Assembly (NCBI GenBank): GCA_949126835.1
Contig: OX421502.1
Coordinates: forward strand, 36,357,789 to 36,421,788
Direction: 5' to 3'
Origin: Anisus vortex
Taxonomy: Eukaryota; Mollusca; Gastropoda; Planorbidae
Length of the DNA: 64,000 bases
Within the stretch, counting starts at the first letter, position 1. Each line of letters begins with the position of its first letter. Positions 51,722-60,900 of this stretch are shown piece after piece. The notes under the pieces were generated by a model that saw nothing but the letters and a program-made list of their open reading frames with translations, ran no database searches and was not told the DNA's origin. The translations under genes were made by a program, and so were the position numbers.

Positions 51722-54457
51722 ATGGAATTTATTGAAAATCCAGAAGAAGAAGTTCTGAAAACTTTACCAATAAAGAAGTTAAAAGAGATCGCTGAGATCT
51801 TAAAGATAGAAGTTACTGAGACTACACCATCGAGGACTGTGTTGACACAGCAGATAAAAGATGTGTTGATTGCGAGTGGCAAGTTGAAAGTAGAATCAAG
51901 CGCGGAGGGATATCAAGTTGAAGGTCAGATGTCTGAACAGTTGCGATTTCAACTAGAAATGAAACGGTTTGAGATGGAACAAAAACGTTTGGAAATAGAA
52001 GAAAAACGTCTTGAGATGGAAGATAAGAAAAGTCAAAGAGAAATAGAAAGTCAGGAAAGAATAGAACTGGCGAAGATAGGCGCTACTAAAAAGGAATCTC
52101 ATAGTGATGTAGAGATGGCCAGATGGAAAAAGCTAGTCCCTACCTACATTGATAAAGAAAGTGAAATAGCTAATTTCTTCCAGACCTTTGAAATTTCTTG
52201 CAGAGATTTTAAGTTCCCAGAAGATAAATGGGGAATATTAGTGAGAACAGCTTTTACTCAGGGAAGGGCAAGAGATTGTGTTCTATTGTTAAAAGAGGAG
52301 AATTTAAATGATTATGAAATCATTAAAGACACTGTACTTAAAGCATATAACCAAATACCGGAAAGTTATCGGAAAAGGTTCCGTCAGTACACAATGTCCC
52401 CTTACCAAACACACTTAGACTTCCTTAGAGCAGAAGAAAAGCTAATGGATCAGTGGATAAAATCCAGAAATATCTCCACATTAAAAGAAATGAAAGATAT
52501 CATTCTGTTAGAGGATTTTATTAACAAAGTGAGGCCGGATATAAGAATGTATTTATCCGAGCGTGACATCACTGACCCACATAAGGCTGCTGATTTAGCT
52601 GAACAGTATGCACTGTGTCATAGGACAGCTGGTGAAAAGAATGTTAATAGGCCACAACGGCAAGCAGAAAACACACAAAAACATCGTGAAAAAGAGCATT
52701 TTGTGAAACAAAATGATGTGAATAAGAAACCTGTCAACAAAAACGTCCGATGTACTTTTTGTAAAAGAACAGGACATAGCATCGAAGACTGTTGGAGTAT
52801 ACGAAGCGACAAAAGACCTAACAAAGTGGTAATGTGCACTAGCCATAAACCAAAACAAAATGTACAAGAAAGCGAAGATACAAACGAACTGAATTCGAAG
52901 AAAGATTCTTCTAAACCAGAAACACTGAGGGTGGATTTGCCTGAGAGCAAAAGTCAGAAGGTAGAGAAATCTACAACTGAAGATAATGAGGATAAATATC
53001 CTGATTATAAATACCGAATGGCTACTATTGGATTAATTGTCCAAGTCCACAGAGACGAAAAAGTAGACCAAAGTATTTTTGACTCGGAAAAGAGTCTGAA
53101 GTCATCGAAAGATGAAACAACACCCGAAAGTCATGGTCAAGGGAAGAATAAAATTGACACAGAGACCCTGTGCAGTTTTCAACCGTTCATTAGTGAAGGT
53201 TGTGTGGCCTTACAAAAGGAAGGACCACTGAAGTCCGTAAGAATATTACGAGACACAGGAGCATCATTAACACTGCTGCTTAAAGATGTATTACCATTAA
53301 ATGATAATACATTGACAGGACAGACTGTCCTATTGAGAGGTTTTGAATGGAAAGAAGAAATACCTCTACATAGGATATACCTCACATCTGACTTGGTGAC
53401 AGGATATGTGACAGTTGGAGTAATATCAAAACTTCCTGTTGAGGGCATATCTGTTATCCTAGCAAATGATTTGGCGAAAGGGAGGGTGAGACCTGAACTG
53501 ATTGTGAAGGAAAATCCAGACCCTAGTCCTATGGTGGAGACAGGAAAAGAAAAAGAACTTTATCCTGTAGGTGATGTCATAAATGGTATGACACCACAGA
53601 AAAAGAAAGAAGAAACTATCTCACAAGAAAAGGAAAAGAAAGAAGAAATTATCCCACGAGAGAAGAAAGAGGAAGAAGAAGTGGAACGTGATACTACTAT
53701 TTTCTCCATGATTGAAGATTGTCCGAAAGGAAATGATCAATCAAAGAAGTCATCACAAAATGAATTGATTGCTGAGCAGAAAGTAGACCCAGAGTTGCTA
53801 CAGCTACATGAGAAAGCTGTCGACGAGGAAGAAACTCCTACTACTGATGTCTATGAACAGATAGACCACAGCATAAACAAACAACAATGCAAACCTGCAG
53901 TTGCCGGTACAGATGAAGATTTGAGGAGCATCACTGAAGAAACGAGTGCTGAGAGCTGGACCGAAACTATCAAAAGCTATGGGTTACCACAATCCATACC
54001 GACAGATCAAAGGACCAACTTCGCCCCGGAACTCTTCAATCCTGTCCTAAAGAACTTATGCCTGGAGCAGGAGAGGTCAACTGAATCCCATCCGGAAAGT
54101 CGAGGAGCCTATGGACCAATCTTTGGACCCACTGTCCGAGGACCACTCAAAATACTTCAAGAGGAATGGCAGACCGAATTGGATCTCCTTGGGCTGAGCA
54201 AGTACCTAGATAAGTACATAAATTTTTTGTCTGACATAACTGTTTTTGTGAGAAAAAAATTGTACACTGCTCACATGCAGATGCCATTGTTGTGTGATGA
54301 AAGAAAGGCAAAAATATTATATCATTTGAAAATGATAAAGCCTTACCTTCTGAAAACAATTGGAATAAGCTTGATGTTGTTAACATTGTTACTCTTATTT
54401 GTAAAATTTATGCCTGGAGTACAGGATGAATTGAATGACAAATTCACTGATAGTTAG
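51722..54457 (+). CDS. Gag-protease polyprotein with integrase scrap, 911 aa
   Basis: Intact ORF. Residues 1-50 resemble a SAP-like helix pair (LPIKKLKEIAEILKIEV). About 72-120 is a charged coiled coil (KRFEMEQKRLEIEEKRLEME). About 140-300 is a capsid region like the SCAN/Gmr1 type (FEISCRDFKFPEDKWGILVR). About 344-357 is a CCHC zinc knuckle (CTFCKRTGHSIEDC). About 510-514 is a retroviral-type protease centre (RDTGAS). Residues 560-740 are Glu/Lys-rich. At 753-800 YGLPQSIPTDQRTNFAPELF and HPESRGAYG match the integrase core, but the G of TDQG and the catalytic Glu region are lost. At about 878-897 is one hydrophobic helix, then a short tail and stop. RT and RNase H are missing without breaking the frame. 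It probably depends on another copy's polymerase. Confidence 0.92.
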   Translation: MEFIENPEEEVLKTLPIKKLKEIAEILKIEVTETTPSRTVLTQQIKDVLIASGKLKVESSAEGYQVEGQMSEQLRFQLEMKRFEMEQKRLEIEEKRLEMEDKKSQREIESQERIELAKIGATKKESHSDVEMARWKKLVPTYIDKESEIANFFQTFEISCRDFKFPEDKWGILVRTAFTQGRARDCVLLLKEENLNDYEIIKDTVLKAYNQIPESYRKRFRQYTMSPYQTHLDFLRAEEKLMDQWIKSRNISTLKEMKDIILLEDFINKVRPDIRMYLSERDITDPHKAADLAEQYALCHRTAGEKNVNRPQRQAENTQKHREKEHFVKQNDVNKKPVNKNVRCTFCKRTGHSIEDCWSIRSDKRPNKVVMCTSHKPKQNVQESEDTNELNSKKDSSKPETLRVDLPESKSQKVEKSTTEDNEDKYPDYKYRMATIGLIVQVHRDEKVDQSIFDSEKSLKSSKDETTPESHGQGKNKIDTETLCSFQPFISEGCVALQKEGPLKSVRILRDTGASLTLLLKDVLPLNDNTLTGQTVLLRGFEWKEEIPLHRIYLTSDLVTGYVTVGVISKLPVEGISVILANDLAKGRVRPELIVKENPDPSPMVETGKEKELYPVGDVINGMTPQKKKEETISQEKEKKEEIIPREKKEEEEVERDTTIFSMIEDCPKGNDQSKKSSQNELIAEQKVDPELLQLHEKAVDEEETPTTDVYEQIDHSINKQQCKPAVAGTDEDLRSITEETSAESWTETIKSYGLPQSIPTDQRTNFAPELFNPVLKNLCLEQERSTESHPESRGAYGPIFGPTVRGPLKILQEEWQTELDLLGLSKYLDKYINFLSDITVFVRKKLYTAHMQMPLLCDERKAKILYHLKMIKPYLLKTIGISLMLLTLLLLFVKFMPGVQDELNDKFTDS

Positions 54458-56616
54458 TTACCAAACTTACTATTTTAAAACTAAATCCCTTACTTGTGAA
54501 GAAAAAGGAATGAGTAAAAGTATTGTTAGAGTAAATATCATTATAGTGTGATATTTCTAAACAAACTTGTTAGGTTGAGCATTAAAAATAATTGCTATAA
54601 GAGAAAAAGATCAGTTTTATCCGCAGAATTGGTTTCTAAATCAGAGGACATTATAAATGTGGACTGATTATAAGATATGTTTGAGAATCTCTGGAAATGA
54701 TAATTGAAACATTTAGCAGAGAGGATAATTTGATTGAAAAAGATGTAAATGGTTATAAGAAAAGAGAATTTTTCTATCACTAAAGTATTGAGAAATGTTT
54801 TATGATTGTACTATGGAAAATATTTTATCATGTACTGTTGTTGAAATATTGCACTGAGTCAAGATGCAAATTTCTTCTATGTGAATTTATTCATTTGTTC
54901 TATTATCATTGAATGTATGATAATGAAGGGTAAAAATAGTTGCTGCAAGACAGAACTATGACTAACAAGAATTCCAAGAAATGTATTATATATGATTTTT
55001 CACTTTTAGGATACTGTTACATGAAAAGCAGACCAGAAGTGAAACTAATGTAAAATAAAACTTATCCTTGTTTTGTATAAATTTAGGATGTGCCACTGAC
55101 TTGACACTGTAAACCAGAATGGTTGAGAATGTCATGGTTGAGAATTTATAATGTTGACACACCAATGTTCAACAAATGTATTATTAATTAAGGATTTCAT
55201 GTCAAGATTGTAAAACTAATCTATTTTTTTTTGTATTAGTTAAAATAGATTGAATGAATTGTACTGAAAAGCAAAAGATTGGGTAGACCTGAACACTGTG
55301 AAGTAACAGGAGAACCTAGAACCTAATGAATAAAACCTTTATGGAAAATGGAAAAGAGCAATGTACACCACTGAAAAGATTGGAAATGAAATGTTTTACC
55401 ACACCAGTCAAACAAGCAGTTTGTTTTGTACATAAATTGTTACATTGATTTCGCTATGAAAAAAAAAAATTAATAGTAGCCTATGCTTAACTTTTCTACT
55501 TCAATAATATTGTATTTAATGTAATCTAAAGAAAATAAGTACTTACTGTGTAGTACTAAGATTGTATGAAGATAATATAACTTGTTTTAATTGATAGTTA
55601 ATTAAGTAAATTAACCAAATTTGTTTAAGTAAATCCATGATTGTCTGAATGTTTCAATTTAACCTGCTACGATGTGAACTCTTTTAAAAAAAAGAAAATA
55701 ATGACGTCGAAAGGTCATGGTAAAATGAAAGATTGAAATATTTTTAATGAAATTGTCTATAAACTATTTTAATTCGTGAACAGACTATGTTTAATGTTCT
55801 CAAAATAAAATAAATGAATTTGATTTTGAGATGATAGATGTTAAAGAATGCTCATTTAATACGATAACTATTTAATCGCGTAGCAATTTTATTTGACCTC
55901 GGCTGTGATGAGGTAGAAATTTGCATAGCGATGTCAATATTGTTAGAATCAATTGGGAATGAGAGAGAAAAAAAAGAGGAATAGAGAGAGAGAGTGCGGA
56001 ATTGACCTCAATTTTTGGGTCGCGTCACAGACAGTTGTCTAATGTGTTAGTCGGCCTACCAGCATGTAAAAAAAAAAAAATACTGTCTACACGAGCAATA
56101 ATTTTTGTAACGTGTAATTAGGTCAGGTCTAGTAGTATTTTTTTCATCAAGAGCGTTGGTTTTTTTCTCCTTATGAAAAAATAAGTCGTGTCTGCATAGA
56201 CATTGAGTGATTTTTTCTTTTGTTGTTTGATTACAAATGTAAAAGATATTAGTTTATAATTAAATGGACGAGAGAGTTTTTATTACAGTGGAATGTTCAA
56301 TGTAATAGAAGTTATTAACTTGTATTATATTATATCTATTAAGAATGATTATGTATTTTTCTTGTATACAAGATTTAGATAAACAATTTAATTGTCCATT
56401 GTTTTGAATTAAAAATTGAATGATTGAATGACTATAGTTAAGCCATTTGATAAGATGAATTTATATTGCATATATTATTATGTTATTGTTATCAGTTCGA
56501 TTGAATTATTGGGATCGCCAATTGAACTGTATTGTTTTCCCCGGAATATTTTCTTTTATAATTATTCCTTAAAATTAACATTTTTTCAAATGTAAAAGAA
56601 ATAATTATAAAGCTTT
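54458..56616. other. Non-coding internal part of LTR element
   Basis: About 2.1 kb, AT-rich, no ORF over 60 codons of note and no recognisable pol or env remnants. It may contain decayed sequence or packaging signals. Confidence 0.6.
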
Positions 56617-56617
56617 A

Positions 56618-56629
56618 GAAGGGGGGGGA
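56618..56629 (+). other. Polypurine tract
   Basis: GAAGGGGGGGGA immediately before the right LTR, as expected for plus-strand priming. Confidence 0.85.
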
Positions 56630-57256
56630 TGTTACGAATATCGGTCATAAATGAATGACGTAGTAAGGCATTGACCTCTTAACAAGTGCGTATCAGAGTC
56701 CAAAGCGACCAAGGTTTGACCTTTATGCCCTGAGGGCAGTTTAAATAAAATAATTCGTTCAAATCCCGTGGAAATTGGGGGATAATTCTGGATCGTAGTA
56801 ATTATAGAGAAAGAGGTTAAAATGCGTATTAAGACCCTGTAGAATCTTCGATGATCGTTTTCTTTGTAAAGTCCCGACCTCCTTAAAGTTAGTTCAGTTT
56901 AAACGTTTGTAGAGTGAAGTCGCTATATTCATACATGTACATATAATGCCATTTTATTGATACTTATGTTGCCACCAGTTGATGAAGTTTATTGATCGTT
57001 TATATTGAGTCTACAATTTAAATAAAATTGTTTATTCAACAACTGGAGTTGTTTGATCTATCGCTGTTGAGAAAGGTGTTGAAGATAATTATCACGAATA
57101 TAACTACATTACTGCATAGACCTGTCAGTCAAGGAACCCCTAGCTTGGGCTACAGATTAGCAGAATCTAGAGACTTCTAATAAAGATACAACTATATTCA
57201 TTGAATCCGATTTAACGAGTCGTAATCATAATCATCACCTAAAGAGGTCCATAACA
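56630..57256 (+). repeat. 3' LTR
   Basis: Same 627-bp sequence as the left LTR with one visible change. Confidence 0.96.
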
Positions 57257-57260
57257 GGAT
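57257..57260 (+). repeat. Target duplication GGAT, right
   Basis: Matches 50918-50921. Confidence 0.75.
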
Positions 57261-57824
57261 CAATAAAGTAATCTTATCTTATCTTTAAAAGTTCTTTTCT
57301 GCTATATCATGTAGACAGGTAACAACTTAATTTAGGCAGCCTCACTTGTCATGGGTAGATTATAAGTTAACAGCCATTAGATCTGAATCTATCAGTCAGA
57401 TCATTTTCATGTCCTAATTACCGAGCCTTATTTTGCATTTAGCTCCCTTCAGCTAGGGGGTAGAGGACCGTCCCTTTTTGAGACATGCCAGTCAGACCAG
57501 AATTTAAAAAAAGGTCACAGAGTTTGTCTATTCAAGATCCTTTCACATCATGGAAAATACTATATTTATATAGTGACTGTCCACAGCTCCAATACAGATT
57601 AAAACAGACAATAAAAAATAAAAATAGGTGAATGTTGTTGAAAAATCTTGATTCAATTTTAAGACCTATTTTTTTTCTTCAATGAAAGCTTCTTTAATAT
57701 AACTAAATATAAAAATCTAGGACCAGATTATTTCATGAAGACTTCTTTAATATGACTCAATCATAGGACCAATTTATTTGAAGAAAGCTTCTCTATTAGT
57801 TAAACAATTACATCATCAGGACTT
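57261..57824. other. Downstream region of MGAT4 gene 2
   Basis: Begins with a LINE-like tail (CTTATCTTATC). A weak duplication around GAAGACTTCTTTAATAT is seen at 57685-57790. On the minus strand it holds the short 3' UTR of gene 2. Confidence 0.5.
57773..57778 (-). other. Candidate polyadenylation signal of MGAT4 gene 2
   Basis: AATAAA on the minus strand, about 47 bp after the stop codon. Suggests a very short 3' UTR. Confidence 0.45.
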
Positions 57825-57971
57825 CTAATTTACCTCCTTGATAAAAATCCATGGTTTCATATTCTCATTCAAATGAATTCTGAACACTTTCACGTTGCCT
57901 GTGTTGGCATTGACCTGTCCTTGAGCTACCCCTTGGGGGTTAAAGTTTCCCAACAGGAAATAGTTGTCCGC
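57825..57971 (-). CDS. MGAT4 gene 2, terminal exon
   Basis: Acceptor CCTCAG, stop TAG at 57827-57825. Encodes [20 protein letters not shown], then [20 protein letters not shown]. Equivalent to the end of gene 1 exon J plus K. Confidence 0.9.
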   Translation of the reverse strand, partial: ADNYFLLGNFNPQGVAQGQVNANTGNVKVFRIHLNENMKPWIFIKEVN

Positions 57972-60900
57972 CTGAGGAAAGATGACAAATTAAAAAGCCA
58001 GACACTAGGCAAGGTGAGTGGAATAATTACTTCAGTCATAGCCACAGAACCAATGACCCAGTTACAAAGACACCTCCCCACCGTGATAAACTGCCCATGT
58101 GACCCCATTGTACGTGACAATTGATTCATATGACCAATGCACATCGTGACATACAAAACTCGTGCGCTGATTCCACCATGTGAGACTTGCCTGGTTTGTG
58201 TTGTTGCTGAGAGAGTCAGTGAGCACCAGGAGACTTGTACTTGGAGGGAAGATGTCTTCGGGATGCTCCTTCGAGCCGCTTACAATTTTGTAACTGCAGC
58301 CACAGAAATATAAAAACAAAATTATTTTGTTTTAGTTAAAACACTTCATTTTATTAATCAGGTCATGTTATAAATTGTAAATGTTTTTTAAGTTAAGCTA
58401 ATGCAGTTAGTGTAATGTAAATTTAAAAAGAAAACTATTAATCTCATAAATATTATTATTATATAAAACTATTCTTTGGAGCTTGTCAACTTTATCCAAT
58501 GAATGATGATCAAATACATGGATTTTAGAAGTGCACAAGTAAGTCTGCTTGATTGTTAGCTAGTCTTATTTATGCAGAATTTCCTATTATTGCCTTCAAC
58601 TAATATCCCTGGTATTTAGTCTAGTCTTCCATTTTGATGAAGTGTTTTTAATGATGTTAACTTCTTGGCACCCATTTTATGTTTGCTTAAGTAGGAAAAA
58701 AAAAAGATTTACATGAATGTTTTTTCAATAAAGAGTTTAAGAGGATGTGGTTTTACGTCTATGTTTTCCTGGGTATTTAATAGAATTGGTTTTGTTTCAT
58801 AGATTATTGTTAGATTTCTAAGTTATTTGTCTAAATGTTATTTATTTATTACTTAATATTATAATCTATTTTTTTTATATTATTATATAGTATTTGTAAT
58901 ATTAGTATATTATTATTTTATTTTATATTATATTATTATTAGCATTTATATATTTTTGTCTATGTTAATAATGTTGTTCTCGGTATTTTAAATATTATTG
59001 TGTTGTATTTCTAAGTTACAATTCAAATATATATATTTATTCAGTATTGCTACTTTAATTTTTAATCATCTTTTGTCAAATTTTTCTAGATTTGCTAATG
59101 GTGTTTCACTTGTTAGGTGGGAACATTCACTTTACAGCTATTTCCTGAATTGGTTATGAATTTTGTTTCAATGTTGTTGTTTTTTAAGTAAATGATGATG
59201 AACATAAGCTGCGAATGACAGTTAAATGCAATATGTAGGTCCTCAAGCACTGACCTATATATCTTGATGGGAGGGTCATACAATATGTCAATGTTGTCAC
59301 CATAGAAGGGAGTGTATCCCCAAAAGCTGAACTCCCCTCTGTAGACACTGTCAATGGAGTAGTTCTCAAACTGTGCGATGGTAGTCATGATATATTTGGC
59401 TGGTGGATTCGTTCCACCGGAAACATCCTTCTTAATCTGAACGGCAGTGTTTCTCTGTGGTACCAATGTCTTGAAGGTTTTCTCCTGGCAAAGAGATTAA
59501 ACATTACAACATCAGCCTAGGATTAAACATTACGTCATCCTATGATTAAACATTACAACATCAGCCTATGATTAAACATTACGTCATCCTAGGATTAAAC
59601 ATTCCATCATCCTAAGATTAAACATTCCGTCATCCTAGGATTAAACATTCCGTCATCCTAGGATTAAACATTACAACACCAGCCTAGGATTAAACATTCC
59701 GTCATCCTAGGATTAAACATTAAAACACCAGCTTAGGATTAAACATTCCGCCATCCTAGGATTAAACATTACAACACCAGCCTAGGATTAAACATACCAC
59801 CATCCTAGGATTAAACATTACAACACCAGCCCAGGATTAAACATTCCGCCATCCTAGGATTAAACATTACAACACCAGCCTAGGATTAAACATTATGTCA
59901 TCCTAGGATTAAACATTACAACACCAGCCTGAAACTAAACAATATAAAATTACAGCTCTAAAACAATCAAATGATGAAAAAGATTTGGCACAGTAACTTC
60001 CCTTTTCAAATCAAAAAATGGTTGATCAAATCTCTCCTGATATAGAATGCTGTAGCCAAATAAATAAAGTTCTGTATTACCTTAAAGGGTTTTATCTGGC
60101 TACAAGATGTCCATTTCTTAACAAAATATTCTTATCTTAAATGTTTACAACATCTCTTCCTATACAGAAGATCATTGCATCTCCTTGTCAGTCTTATTCC
60201 TTTTATAAAAAGGTGTTCAAGAGTAGAAAACAACATTTAACCCTTCCAGTACCGACCTACTTCTATCTAGGCTGCCTTCAGTTCCGCTATATACGCGCCC
60301 GGGACTGTAAGGGTTAAAAAAAAAAATAAACACTGTACTGGCCACACAATCCTCCTATTGCCAAAATAGTATTTAAAACTTACATGACAAACAGTGAATT
60401 CGTCATTAGATATGAAGATAGATCAATAATGACATAAAATTAAAAAGTAAACAATGGATGTGATCCAAAGGTTTATACCTTCAGTTTCTGTATTTTCCCT
60501 TTCAATGAAGACTGTAGTCCTATGTGCTGGAACAGTGGAGGTTTGATGTCTATTGAGATTCTGTTCACGGCTGCCACACATTCTTTCTGTCAAGTTGAAA
60601 ACCAAAATGAAATGAAACAACACAACATTTTGAATACTTTCCCTCTTTGTAATAAACTTTTTGCACATTGACGATGATGGCTGTTCTCAACAAATATGAT
60701 GACTAAACTGTTTCCTTATATTTTTTGTAAAGGAACACTGGCAGACCATGTTCTTAAGTAATAAGTATATAATTAGTAGTAAATTTAAGGGTTTAAAAAA
60801 AAATTGTAATATTATATAAATTAATATTATTAATTAAATTTTTTTTATCCCTAATACTATAAGAATAATTTTTTAAACAATTTTTCACATTATAAATTTA

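Larger units (their letters stand above)
50922..57256 (+). mobile_element. Young Gypsy-like LTR retrotransposon, polymerase-less
   Basis: 6335 bp. Two 627-bp LTRs, TG...CA ends, 4-bp GGAT duplication, a primer-site-like sequence after the left LTR, one long gag-protease ORF, and a G-rich polypurine tract before the right LTR. Reverse transcriptase, RNase H and most of integrase are absent. The right flank (ATCAATAAAGTAATCTTATC) is a LINE-type tail, so it seems to have landed in an older LINE 3' end. Confidence 0.95.

Noticed and set aside
52595..53448. Minus-strand ORFs of 89-110 codons
   Set aside because: Shadows of the 911-codon LTR element ORF.
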